Assembly (NCBI RefSeq): GCF_030700285.1
Contig: NZ_JAUYZJ010000016.1
Location: 1 to 64,000, forward strand
Source of the DNA: Methylobacterium sp. NEAU K
Lineage (GTDB): Bacteria > Pseudomonadota > Alphaproteobacteria > Rhizobiales > Beijerinckiaceae
DNA: 64,000 nt
Reading direction: 5' to 3'
The position numbers were made by a program, and so were the translations under genes. Under the pieces are notes generated by a model, which saw nothing but the letters and a program-made list of their open reading frames with translations, did not search any database and was not told the DNA's origin. Shown here piece by piece: positions 37,374 to 45,970 of the stretch (the stretch's first letter is position 1; each line of letters begins with the position of its first letter).

Positions 37374-38624
37374 ATGGCCAGCTTCAAGACGGTGATGAAG
37401 TCGGGGCACCCCCCGACGCTGTTCGCGGCTTTCCTCTACTTTGATTTCTGCTTCGCGATCTGGGTTCTGAACGGTGCGATGGGCCCGTTCATCACCGAGA
37501 CATACAAGCTTTCGCCGGCCCAGACCGGCTTCATGATATCCTTGCCGATCCTCGCCGGAGCGCTGATGCGCTTCCCGCTCGGCGTGCTCGCCCAGTATAT
37601 CGGCCGCAAAAACGCGGCGATCACCGAGATGTGCGTGATCATTCTGGCGATGGGCTACGGCTACTTCATCGTCTCCTCCTACAACGACGTGCTCGCCATG
37701 GGCGTTCTGCTCGGCATCGCCGGCGCGTCGTTCGGGGTCGCCCTGTCGCTGGGCTCCGGCTGGTTCCCGCCGGAGCACAAGGGCTTGGCCATGGGCATCG
37801 CGGGCGCCGGCAATTCGGGCACCGTGCTCGCCGTGTTGTTCGCGCCGCCCCTGGCGCAGGCCTATGGCTGGCAGACCACCTACGCCTTCGCGGGCATCGT
37901 GATGCTGCTGCCGCTCGCGGTCATGATCGTGCTGGCCAAGGAGCCGCCGGATTGTGAGCACCAGTCTCTCAAAGAGCATATTTCCTGCCTGTTCACGAAG
38001 GACGGGTGGGCGTTCTCGCTGATCTACGTCATCACCTTCGGCGGGTTCGTCGGCCTGTCGAACTTCCTGCCGACCTTCTTCTATGAGCAGTTCTCCGTGA
38101 CGAAGGTCGAGGCCGGGCGCCTGACCATGCTGGCGGCCTTCATGGGCTCGGGCATCCGGATCGTCGGCGGCTATTTCGCCGATCGCATGGGTGGGATCGC
38201 AGTCCTGTCGGTGGTCCTGCTCGCGGCAATCGCGACCTTCCTGTCGTTGATGGCGACACCTTCGCTCGCGGTCACCACGATCCTGTTCATGCTCTGCTTC
38301 GCGGCGCTGGGTGCCGGTAACGGCGCGCTGTTCCAGCTCGTGCCCCTGCGCTGGCCGAACAACACCGCGGTGGCCGGCTCGATGATCGGAGAGGTCGGTG
38401 CGCTCGGCGGCGCGATCCTGCCGAACGTGATGGGCCTCTCCAAGCAATACAGCGGCTCGTTCTCGATGGGCTTCATCGGCTATGCGGTGTTCACCGCCGC
38501 AGTGCTGGGCTGCCTGATGCTGTGGCAGCGCAAGTGGGTCGGCGCCTGGGTCGGCCCACGCGGCAAGGCGCTCAACACGATCGACGAGACCGCGCCCGGA
38601 CAGCTCCGGCCCGCCGCGGTCTGA
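37374..38624 (+). CDS. NarK/NasA-type nitrate/nitrite MFS transporter
   Basis: The 416-aa transporter has about 12 TM segments. The N-terminus (F-L-Y-F-D-F-C-F-A-I-W-V-L-N-G) and the two Gly-rich nitrate signatures (G-I-A-G-A-S-F-G-V-A-L-S, G-I-A-G-A-G-N-S-G-T, later A-A-L-G-A-G-N-G-A-L-F-Q-L-V) mark the nitrate-nitrite porter family. R-F-P-L-G carries the substrate Arg. The assimilatory type is inferred from the leader. No nitrate reductase gene is in the window. Confidence 0.9.
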   Translation: MASFKTVMKSGHPPTLFAAFLYFDFCFAIWVLNGAMGPFITETYKLSPAQTGFMISLPILAGALMRFPLGVLAQYIGRKNAAITEMCVIILAMGYGYFIVSSYNDVLAMGVLLGIAGASFGVALSLGSGWFPPEHKGLAMGIAGAGNSGTVLAVLFAPPLAQAYGWQTTYAFAGIVMLLPLAVMIVLAKEPPDCEHQSLKEHISCLFTKDGWAFSLIYVITFGGFVGLSNFLPTFFYEQFSVTKVEAGRLTMLAAFMGSGIRIVGGYFADRMGGIAVLSVVLLAAIATFLSLMATPSLAVTTILFMLCFAALGAGNGALFQLVPLRWPNNTAVAGSMIGEVGALGGAILPNVMGLSKQYSGSFSMGFIGYAVFTAAVLGCLMLWQRKWVGAWVGPRGKALNTIDETAPGQLRPAAV

Positions 38625-38666
38625 GGGTTGCGACCGCCGGCTGGGCGGCCCGTCGGTCGGATTTGT

Positions 38667-38694
38667 AAAACGGGAGCCGTGGGGCTCCCGTTTT
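38667..38694 (+). terminator. Rho-independent terminator after the nitrate transporter
   Basis: A perfect 12-bp stem (AAAACGGGAGCC with GGCTCCCGTTTT) has a GTGG loop and ends in TTTTGCTTTG. It lies 42 nt after the transporter stop and is the most classical terminator in the window. Confidence 0.9.
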
Positions 38695-38855
38695 GCTTTG
38701 CCGGCGGCCGAGCGAAATACCGTCCGACCCATCCACGCACGGTTGCCTTCTTCTGCCCAAGGCGTTTGAATAACGTATTATGAAAGTGCGCCCGTCCTGC
38801 GGACGAGGCGACCGATGATCGCGGAAAGCGGCGACTGCGAGCGGAGGAACGGTCG

Positions 38856-40148
38856 ATGCTGAAGCGCGTCAGCGCCACCAACGGCGTGCTCGGCCTGCTC
38901 TGTGTGATGTATTTCATCACCTACCTCGACCGGGTGAACATCGCCACGGCCGGCGCCGAGATCATGCGCGACTTCGGCCTGACGAAGACCGATTTCGGTC
39001 TTATCCTGTCGGCCTTCGCCTATCCCTACGCAGTCTTCCAGGTGATGGGGGGCTCGATCGGCGACAAGTTCGGGGCCCGGCGTACGCTTCTGGTCTGTGG
39101 CCTGATCTGGGCGACGGCGACCATCGTCACGGGAATGGTCGGCGGCCTCGTCAGCCTGTTTCTGGCGCGCGTCCTGCTCGGCTTCGGCGAGGGGGCGACA
39201 TTCCCCACCGCGACCCGGGCGATGCAGAACTGGACGGCGCCCGGCAAGCGCGGCTTCGCCCAGGGCATCACCCATGCCTTCAGCCGCCTCGGTAACGCGG
39301 TGGCCCCCCCGATCGTGGCCTTCCTCATCTACCATTTCGGCTGGCGCACCAGCTTCGTGAGCCTGGGTGCGGCGAGCTTCGTCTGGGTCGTGATCTGGTA
39401 TCTGTATTTTCGCGATGATCCCGCCGATCACCCGGCGATCACCCGCCAGGAACTCGACATGCTGCCGCCGCCGCGCACGGTCGGCGCGGCGCAATCCGTG
39501 CCGTGGGGTTCGCTGACCCGGCGCATGCTGCCTGTGACGATCACCTATTTCTGCTATGGCTGGACCCTGTGGCTGTTCCTCGGGTGGCTGCCCAGCTTCT
39601 TCAAGGAGAACTACGGCCTCGACCTCAAGAACTCGGCGCTGTTCGCCTCAGGGGTCTTTTTCGCCGGCGTCGTCGGCGACACGATCGGTGGCATGATGAG
39701 CGACGCCATCCTGAGCCATACCGGTGACGTGAAGCGCGCCCGGCTTTCGGTGATCGTGGTGGGTTTTCTCGGTGCTGCCGCGAGCCTCGCCGGCGTGTTC
39801 CTCACCCGCAACCTCACCCTGGTGGCCCTGCTTCTGTCCTCCGGATTCTTCTTCGCGGAGTTGGTGATCGGGCCGATCTGGTCCGTGCCGATGGACATCG
39901 CGCCCAAATACGCCGGCACTGCGAGCGGGCTCATGAATACCGGCTCTGCCGTGGCGGCGATCGTGTCGCCGATCGTCTTCGGCCTCATCGTCGACAGGAC
40001 GGGAAGCTGGACCCTGCCGTTCATCGGCTCGATCGGCTTGTGCCTGTTGGGAGCCGGCCTCGCCTTCACGATGCATCCCGAGCGGGAATTCGTGGACCTT
40101 TCGCCGGGGCCGACGGTCCCGGTGGCGACCTTGCCAGCCGGGGAGTAA
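38856..40148 (+). CDS. ACS-family MFS transporter (organic anion type)
   Basis: The 430-aa protein has 12 TM segments. The start C-V-M-Y-F-I-T-Y-L-D-R-V-N-I-A and the block G-F-G-E-G-A-T-F-P-T-A-T-R-A are typical of the anion:cation symporter family that takes up hexuronates, tartrate, phthalate and related acids. The motif G-D-K-F-G-A-R-R follows TM2. The CoA-transferase gene starts 7 nt after its stop, so the cargo is probably a carboxylic acid that becomes a CoA ester. Confidence 0.9.
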   Translation: MLKRVSATNGVLGLLCVMYFITYLDRVNIATAGAEIMRDFGLTKTDFGLILSAFAYPYAVFQVMGGSIGDKFGARRTLLVCGLIWATATIVTGMVGGLVSLFLARVLLGFGEGATFPTATRAMQNWTAPGKRGFAQGITHAFSRLGNAVAPPIVAFLIYHFGWRTSFVSLGAASFVWVVIWYLYFRDDPADHPAITRQELDMLPPPRTVGAAQSVPWGSLTRRMLPVTITYFCYGWTLWLFLGWLPSFFKENYGLDLKNSALFASGVFFAGVVGDTIGGMMSDAILSHTGDVKRARLSVIVVGFLGAAASLAGVFLTRNLTLVALLLSSGFFFAELVIGPIWSVPMDIAPKYAGTASGLMNTGSAVAAIVSPIVFGLIVDRTGSWTLPFIGSIGLCLLGAGLAFTMHPEREFVDLSPGPTVPVATLPAGE

Positions 40149-40155
40149 AGCCGCG

Positions 40156-41376
40156 ATGGTGGGACAAGCCGGACGGTCCGGTCCGCTCGCCGGCATGCGG
40201 GTGATCGAACTCGCCCATATCATGGCGGGCCCCGTCTGCGGGCTGATGCTCGCCGACATGGGCGCCGAGGTGATCAAGGTCGAGAAGATGGACGGCGACG
40301 ACACCCGCCGCACCGTCCCGCCCGCCCTGGAGGGCGAGAGCGCCGCCTACATGATGATGAACCGTGGCAAGCGCGGGATCAGCCTCGACCTGAAGGATCC
40401 GGACGGTGTGGCGGTGCTGCGCCGCCTGCTCCGGGGCGCCGACGCGCTGATCGAGAATTACCGCGGCGGCACGATGGAACGCCTCGGCATCGGCTACGAG
40501 ACCCTGCGGCAGGAGTTTCCCGCGCTCGTCTACTGCTCCCTCTCGGGGTTCGGCCGCACCGGGCCCTATGCCGACCGGGCCGGGTTCGACCTCGTCGCCC
40601 AGGGCATGAGCGGGCTCATGTCGGTGACCGGGGAAGGGCCGGGCCGGCCGCCGATGAAGTGCGGCCCGCCGGTGACCGATATTACCGCTGGAATCCTGGC
40701 CGCCATGGGCGTGCTGGCGGCCTATTCCCATCGGCTCCGGACCGGGAAGGGGCAGGCGGTCGACACCTCGCTGTTCGAGGCCGGGATCACCCACACCTAC
40801 TGGCAATCGGCCATCGCCATGGCCACCGGGATCGCCCCGGGCCCGATGGGCTCGGCCCACCCGCTGAACGCCCCCTACGAGGCCTTCGAGACCCAGGACG
40901 GCTGGATCACCATCGGAGCGGCCAACCAGACCAATTGGCTGCGCCTCCTGAAGGCGATCGGCGCCGAGGTCCTCGCGGAGGATCCGCGCTTCGCGCTCAA
41001 TCGGGACCGGATGGCCAACCGGCAGGCGCTTGCCGCGACGCTGGCCCCGATCTTCCGCGCGCACACCTCTGCGGCCTGGCTCGCCCGGCTAGAAGCCGGC
41101 GGCGTGCCGGCCGGCCCGGTGCTCGACGTGAACGCGATGCACCGGGATCCGCAGGCGCTCGCCCGCGAAATGGTGGTGGAGGTCGATCACCCGCGCGTCG
41201 GGCGGATGAAGACCCTCGGCCTGCCGGTGAAGTTCTCGGACACGCCCGGGCGCGTGCACGGACCGGCCCCGTTGCTCGGCGAGCATTCCCGGGCGATCCT
41301 GGCGGAAGCCGGCTACACCGCCGCGGAGATCGACGGCCTGGTCGCCAGGGGCGTGGTGCGCGAGACCGTGGCCTGA
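40156..41376 (+). CDS. CaiB/BaiF family (class III) CoA-transferase
   Basis: The 406-aa protein begins G-M-R-V-I-E-L-A-H-I-M-A-G-P, then G-A-E-V-I-K-V-E and N-R-G-K-R-G-I-S-L-D-L-K. The catalytic Asp lies in R-A-G-F-D-L-V-A-Q-G-M-S-G. Family members move CoA between formate, oxalate, succinate, carnitine, mesaconate and other acids; the substrate here is open. It sits between the acid transporter and a crotonase-fold gene in one operon. Confidence 0.9.
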   Translation: MVGQAGRSGPLAGMRVIELAHIMAGPVCGLMLADMGAEVIKVEKMDGDDTRRTVPPALEGESAAYMMMNRGKRGISLDLKDPDGVAVLRRLLRGADALIENYRGGTMERLGIGYETLRQEFPALVYCSLSGFGRTGPYADRAGFDLVAQGMSGLMSVTGEGPGRPPMKCGPPVTDITAGILAAMGVLAAYSHRLRTGKGQAVDTSLFEAGITHTYWQSAIAMATGIAPGPMGSAHPLNAPYEAFETQDGWITIGAANQTNWLRLLKAIGAEVLAEDPRFALNRDRMANRQALAATLAPIFRAHTSAAWLARLEAGGVPAGPVLDVNAMHRDPQALAREMVVEVDHPRVGRMKTLGLPVKFSDTPGRVHGPAPLLGEHSRAILAEAGYTAAEIDGLVARGVVRETVA

Positions 41377-41400
41377 ACCCGCCACCCGGAGATGCTTCAG

Positions 41401-42213
41401 ATGAGTGCCACGCCCGCCACCGACGAGCTGCTGTTCACCACGGACGAGGCCGGCATTGCCCGGATCGTCCTCAACCGGCCGCAGGCCCGCAACGCGCTGA
41501 CCTTCGCGATGTATCAGGGCCTGATCACCTGCTGCGAGGCGATCTCCGCGAACCCGGCCGCCAAGGCGCTGATCATCACCGGCGCGGGCGACAAGGCCTT
41601 CGCGGCCGGCACCGATATCGCCCAGTTCCGCAGTTTCACGACCGCCGAGGATGCGCTGGGCTACGAACGCTTCATGGACCGGGTGCTCGGCGCCCTTGAG
41701 CGGCTGCGGGTGCCGACCATCGCGGCGATCGCCGGGGCCTGCACGGGCGGGGGCGCCGCCATCGCGGCGGCCTGCGACCTGCGCATCGCCACCCGGGACG
41801 CCCGCTTCGGCTTCCCGATTGCCCGGACACTGGGCAATTGTCTGAGCCAGAGCAATCTCAAGCGGCTTTCCGGACTGATCGGTCCGGCCCGGGTCAAGGA
41901 CATCATCTTCACCGCTCGACTCGTCGGCGCCGAGGAGGCCATGTCCATCGGGCTCGTCGGCGAGGTGGTTGAGGATCGCACGGGGCTGACCGAGCGGGTC
42001 GAGGCGCTGGCGCGGCTGGTCGCCGGTCACGCGCCCCTGACCATGCAGGCCACCAAGGAGGGTTTGCGGCGCCTCGCCGAGGAGGAGGCTCCTGCCGAAG
42101 GTGTCCCGCATCCCGGCGATGACCTGATCCTCATGTGCTACATGAGCCAGGATTTTCGGGAGGGGATGGAGGCGTTTCTGGGCAAGCGCATCCCGGAATG
42201 GTCCGGGCGCTGA
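41401..42213 (+). CDS. Crotonase-fold protein lacking both hydratase glutamates
   Basis: The 270-aa enoyl-CoA hydratase/isomerase-family protein has R-I-V-L-N-R-P-Q-A-R-N-A-L, K-A-F-A-A-G-T-D-I-A-Q-F and G-A-C-T-G-G-G-A-A-I-A-A-A-C-D. Compared with rat enoyl-CoA hydratase, Glu144 is Ala120 here and Glu164 is Ile140, exactly 20 residues apart as expected. Plain hydration is thus unlikely; isomerase, hydrolase, decarboxylase or lyase chemistry fits better. GGAG sits 9 nt before the ATG at 41401, so the earlier ATG at 41392 is rejected. Confidence 0.88.
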   Translation: MSATPATDELLFTTDEAGIARIVLNRPQARNALTFAMYQGLITCCEAISANPAAKALIITGAGDKAFAAGTDIAQFRSFTTAEDALGYERFMDRVLGALERLRVPTIAAIAGACTGGGAAIAAACDLRIATRDARFGFPIARTLGNCLSQSNLKRLSGLIGPARVKDIIFTARLVGAEEAMSIGLVGEVVEDRTGLTERVEALARLVAGHAPLTMQATKEGLRRLAEEEAPAEGVPHPGDDLILMCYMSQDFREGMEAFLGKRIPEWSGR

Positions 42214-42321
42214 GCTCGGAAAGCCCGGACGCCCGCCCGGCCGGCATGGTCGCGATACCGCTGGGCGCTTGGTCTGCCGCGGGACTATCTTTCGCGGCTG
42301 CTTGAGCGCAGGATGTTTTCA

Positions 42322-42352
42322 CCACCGGAACGGCAGCAACAGGCTCCGGTGG
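42322..42352. repeat. Inverted repeat upstream of small gene
   Basis: 8-bp arms CCACCGGA (42322-42329) and TCCGGTGG (42345-42352) with a 15-nt spacer, 42 nt before the 70-aa gene. It may be the end of the crotonase operon or an operator. Confidence 0.4.
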
Positions 42353-42394
42353 CTGAGGACTGCGTGTCCCCGCCTGTGACCGGCGGCAGCGCAC

Positions 42395-42607
42395 ATGGCG
42401 ACCCTGTTTCACTTTCCCAAGGCTCCGCGCACGGCGCCGACGACCTATCAGGCCTATCGGTTCTCACCCAACGGCGGCGTTCGGTCCACCGTCCCGGTGG
42501 ACGCCCCGGACGACGACGAGGCCGAGCGCCACGCCATGACCCTCCTCGACGGACACCGCATCGAACTTTGGTCGCGCGGGCGCTTCATCGCGCATGTCAA
42601 ACCGTAG
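42395..42607 (+). CDS. Small conserved-looking protein, unknown
   Basis: The 70-aa frame has good protein-like composition: F-H-F-P-K-A-P-R, T-Y-Q-A-Y-R-F-S, then a D-D-D-E-A-E-R-H-A block and ending R-G-R-F-I-A-H-V-K-P. No domain is recognised. It lies on the same strand as and 67 nt before the 43-aa gene. Confidence 0.55.
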   Translation: MATLFHFPKAPRTAPTTYQAYRFSPNGGVRSTVPVDAPDDDEAERHAMTLLDGHRIELWSRGRFIAHVKP

Positions 42608-42674
42608 ACCGGTGATCGCCCGACCGGTCGCATCAGTCGCCAGCCCACCGAAGCCAAACCGAAGGGACGACGCC

Positions 42675-42806
42675 ATGAGCATCGAGAAGCAGCGCGGCAA
42701 CCGCGAGACGAAGAAGCCGAAGAAGCCCGTGCCAAAGACGAACGCGTCGGCACCCTCGCAGAAAAATACCGTCGCCTCGGCGATGAAGAAGTCCGAGCGC
42801 GGTTGA
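42675..42806 (+). CDS. Lys-rich 43-aa protein
   Basis: The frame begins M-S-I-E-K-Q-R-G-N-R-E-T-K-K-P-K-K and ends M-K-K-S-E-R-G. It is strongly basic and looks like short alphaproteobacterial proteins of unknown role. GAAGGGACG precedes the ATG. The upstream in-frame ATG at 42594 overlaps the previous gene and is less likely. Confidence 0.6.
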   Translation: MSIEKQRGNRETKKPKKPVPKTNASAPSQKNTVASAMKKSERG

Positions 42807-43118
42807 GAGCACCCCGACACCCGCGATCGCCGAGACTGCTCCCTTTGCCCGGGACGGCGTAGCGCGTGTTTCGTGAAAGCCAAGCTCGGTCAGAACGAGC
42901 TGGACCATGCGCGGCCGTTTTCAAGCCGCCCGGGGTTTGAAGGCATGTTCGAGGACCGGGCCCACATGATCCTGGCCTAAGAAACTCCTGGCGCCCGGAC
43001 GGCAGCCCAGGATAGGCGATCATCGTCTCCACCCGGATGAAGGCGGCCGGGTGCCGGTGCCTGAGAAGCACGTCCCGGCCCGATTTCGCTCGAGGTCATC
43101 GCTGCGCCCGACCGGCAC
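42807..43118. other. 312-bp gap, no gene seen
   Basis: Intergenic. A stem-loop with arms AGCTCG (42885-42890) and CGAGCT (42898-42903) and a 7-nt loop lies 78 nt after the 43-aa gene; a weak terminator is possible. Open frames here are Arg/Pro-rich and look like noise. Confidence 0.45.
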
Positions 43119-43586
43119 TCAGTCCGGCGCCCGACAGACATCGACCCAAGATGCCCCCACCAGTTCGGCCATGCGATCGGGCGCGATGCGCACCGCGCTG
43201 CGGGTGTCGCCGGCGGCCGGGACGACTTCGTCGAAAGCCCTGAGCGAGAGGTCACAATAGATCGGCAGCGGGGCGATCAATCCGAACGGGCAGACCCCGC
43301 CGACCGGGTGCCCGGTGATCGCCTCGACCTCGCCGAGGTCGAGCATCCGGACTTTGCCGCCGAAGACAGCCTTGGCCTTCCTGTTGTCGAGGCGCGCGTC
43401 GCCGCGGGTCACCACAAGGGCGACCTGCTCGCCGACTCGGATCGAGAGCGTCTTGGCGATCTGCGCCGGGGCGACGCCGTGGCCCGCTGCGGCCTCCGAC
43501 ACGGTCGCCGTACTGATCTCAAGCTTGATGACCGCGATGTCTGGAGCCTTCTCGGTGAAGAATGCGCGGACGGATTCAAGACTCAT
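43119..43586 (-). CDS. YbaK/ProX-family aminoacyl-tRNA deacylase
   Basis: The 155-aa protein belongs to the YbaK/EbsC fold (trans-editing of mischarged tRNA, for example Cys- or Ala-tRNAPro). It contains I-A-K-T-L-S-I-R-V (the conserved Lys), D-N-R-K-A-K-A-V-F-G and H-P-V-G-G-V-C-P-F-G with the Gly-rich active loop. The tRNA substrate is not readable. The ATG at 43586 has AAGGACATTCC upstream. Confidence 0.9.
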   Translation of the reverse strand: MSLESVRAFFTEKAPDIAVIKLEISTATVSEAAAGHGVAPAQIAKTLSIRVGEQVALVVTRGDARLDNRKAKAVFGGKVRMLDLGEVEAITGHPVGGVCPFGLIAPLPIYCDLSLRAFDEVVPAAGDTRSAVRIAPDRMAELVGASWVDVCRAPD

Positions 43587-43819
43587 GGAATGTCCTTGGA
43601 ATAACGGTAGCCGAGGCAGCGATGATCGTTAGATGGGAGAAGCATCGAGGCCGATCTCACGCAGCCTTATGACGCGGACAAGCGCGTCTCTGCGGCGATG
43701 CTGCCGACGCGTATCGCCGGATACCATGCTCGGACCGGGACGACATGCGCCAAGACCGATCTGGGCGGGACGCACCTTCGAGGGATCGGCTGGTCTGTGG
43801 GATCTTCCGGCGCGGTGTC

Positions 43820-44083
43820 TCACGCCTTCATGGGGCGCGCCTGCAGGATCGCGGCCCGGACGAAGGGGCGCTTCAGGGAGGGGCCGATATTGGAGCGCCC
43901 GACGAATTCCTGGGCTCCGGGGTGGCTGCGCACCGCCTTGACGAGATTCAGTCGGTGCCCGCTTCGGAACACGAAGGGCTCTGCCACCGCCCCATTCAGG
44001 AACGCCTCGACGCCGGCATCGATCTCGTCCCCGGCGATGACATTCGCCGCGTGCAGCATCTGGATCGTTTGAAAGTCGTTCAT
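43820..44083 (-). CDS. Hypothetical protein, 87 aa
   Basis: The frame starts M-N-D-F-Q-T-I-Q-M-L-H-A-A-N-V-I-A-G-D-E-I and has varied, protein-like composition (F-V-F-R-S-G-H-R-L-N-L-V-K-A-V). It ends R-A-A-I-L-Q-A-R-P-M-K-A. No family is recognised and the SD is weak. It runs in the same direction as its flanking genes. Confidence 0.5.
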   Translation of the reverse strand: MNDFQTIQMLHAANVIAGDEIDAGVEAFLNGAVAEPFVFRSGHRLNLVKAVRSHPGAQEFVGRSNIGPSLKRPFVRAAILQARPMKA

Positions 44084-44160
44084 CGCAGAGAGATAGGGCG
44101 TCCGCCGCCTCCGTACCGTGAGATCCGCGACAGAATCGGAGGCTTCGTCGAGGCCCGGAG

Positions 44161-44511
44161 TCAGATCAGCTCAGCGAAATCCCGGTCCGACCAGGAGAGC
44201 GACGGAGCTGCGTGCGTGCTCACGTCAACTGGCGGGTGCCGGGTCGGCTTCCGTGCGCGTGCGCCCACGGCCGACCGCTTCTGGCGTTCCGGCTTCGGCG
44301 GGCCGCCCACCGCGTCGTACTCGAAGAGGAGCCTGTCCCCGGCGAGGTCGCAGATCCAGCCATCCGTCACCCGGCCGATCGCCTGACCGGTGAAGGCGAA
44401 GACGACGTCGTCGTGAATGAAGGCGGCCGGCCGACCGTTCCAGAGATACACGTCCGTGCCGGAATCGCAGAACGCGGTCGGGCGGCCGCTTTTGTCGAAA
44501 TACTCGATCAT
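44161..44511 (-). CDS. 4-fold beta flower domain protein
   Basis: The 116-aa protein has repeated short blocks (Y-F-D-K-S-G-R-P-T-A-F, V-Y-L-W-N-G-R-P-A-A-F-I, V-F-A-F-T-G-Q-A-I-G-R-V-T-D-G-W) that match the small beta flower domain. Its ligand is unknown. The last 50 residues are a basic, disordered tail. Confidence 0.72.
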   Translation of the reverse strand: MIEYFDKSGRPTAFCDSGTDVYLWNGRPAAFIHDDVVFAFTGQAIGRVTDGWICDLAGDRLLFEYDAVGGPPKPERQKRSAVGARARKPTRHPPVDVSTHAAPSLSWSDRDFAELI

Positions 44512-44617
44512 GTCGGCCCGCCTGTCTGCTCGCCATCCGCGAAAGCGTCCGGCCCAAGACCTATAAATAGCGCGCTGCCCTCCGGAAGCGAGGGCAGGTC
44601 GCCGGATCGAGCGTGCC

Positions 44618-45970
44618 CTACCGCGTCGTCGCCAGCAGCAGGTCGGGGAGCCACAGGGCGATGCCGGGCACGAGGCACAGGATCAGGATCGCGAACGCCA
44701 TCAGTATCACGAAGGGCAGGGTGCCCCAGATGATGTCCGAGAGCGGAATGTCGGGAGCGATGTTCTTGATGACGAAGATGTTGAGTCCGACCGGCGGGTG
44801 GATCAGGCCCATCTCCATGGTGATGGTCATCACTACCCCGAACCACACCAGATCGAAGCCCGCGGCCTTGAGCGGTGGCAGGATGATCGGCGCGGTCATC
44901 AGGATGATCGAGACCGGCGGCAGGAAGAAGCCCAGCACGATCACCAGGCCCAGGATCGTGACCAGGAGCACCCAGGGCGAGAGCTGCATCGCGACGATCG
45001 CGGCGGCGGCCGATTGCGAGATATGCAGGTAGCTCATCACGTAGGCGTAGAGCAGCGACATGCCGATGATCAGCATCAGCATGGTCGATTCCCGCAGCGT
45101 CGCGGTCAGAATCGGGCTCACGTCCCGGAAGCGCCAGACGCCGTAGATCGCGGCGATGAGCGCCAGCGCCAGCAACCCGCCGAGTCCTGCGGTTTCAGAG
45201 GGCGTCGCGTAGCCACCGTAGAGCGCCACCATCACGCCGGTGAGCAGGACCACGAAGGGCAGCACCCGCGGCAGCGTCGAGAAGCGCTGGGCCATGCTGT
45301 ATTGCTCGTCGGCCAGGATCGGCGAGGCCGGGCCGCCGCGCTCGAGCGCCGCCTTGGCGGTCGCGTATTCCGACCGGAAGCGGATGATCGACCACGTCGC
45401 GAACAGCCCCACGAGGAGCAGGCCGGGCCCGATGCCGGCCAGGAACAGGCGCCCTAGCGACTGCTCCGCCGCGACCGCGTAGAGGATCATGGTGATTGAG
45501 GGCGGCAGCAGGATCCCGAGGGTGCCGCCGGCCGCGATGATCCCGGCGGCGAATCCCGGGGAGTAGCCACGCTTGCGCATCTCCGGGATGCCGGCGGAGC
45601 CGATTGCCGAGCAGGTGGCCGGGCTCGATCCCGCCATGGCGGCGAACAGCGCGCAGGCGAAGACGTTGGCGATACCGAGGCCGCCGGGAATGCGGTGCAT
45701 CCAGGCGTGCATGGCCGAGTAGAGGTCCTGGCCCGCCCGCGAGCGTCCGATCGCGGCGCCCTTCAGGATGAAGAGCGGGATCGACAGCAGGGTGATCGAG
45801 GCCATCTCCTCGTAAACGTTCTGCGCCACCGTATCGAGGGAGGCGCCCGGCATGAACGCGACCATGAAGGTCAGGGCGACGAAGCCAAGCGCGAACGCGA
45901 TGGGGATCCCTGCCAGCATCGCGCTGAGGGTGGCTCCCGCGTAGAGGAAGCCGATCGCCGCCGTGCTCAT
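44618..45970 (-). CDS. dctM: TRAP transporter large permease (DctM)
   Basis: The 450-aa protein has 12-13 TM segments. G-I-P-I-A-F-A-L-G, G-S-S-P-A-T-C-S-A-I-G-S and L-L-P-P-S-I-T-M-I-L-Y are the DctM hallmarks; the P-P-V-G-L-N segment near the end is also typical. It works with DctQ and DctP to import a carboxylate using a sodium gradient. Its ATG overlaps the dctQ stop by 4 nt. Confidence 0.93.
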   Translation of the reverse strand: MSTAAIGFLYAGATLSAMLAGIPIAFALGFVALTFMVAFMPGASLDTVAQNVYEEMASITLLSIPLFILKGAAIGRSRAGQDLYSAMHAWMHRIPGGLGIANVFACALFAAMAGSSPATCSAIGSAGIPEMRKRGYSPGFAAGIIAAGGTLGILLPPSITMILYAVAAEQSLGRLFLAGIGPGLLLVGLFATWSIIRFRSEYATAKAALERGGPASPILADEQYSMAQRFSTLPRVLPFVVLLTGVMVALYGGYATPSETAGLGGLLALALIAAIYGVWRFRDVSPILTATLRESTMLMLIIGMSLLYAYVMSYLHISQSAAAAIVAMQLSPWVLLVTILGLVIVLGFFLPPVSIILMTAPIILPPLKAAGFDLVWFGVVMTITMEMGLIHPPVGLNIFVIKNIAPDIPLSDIIWGTLPFVILMAFAILILCLVPGIALWLPDLLLATTR

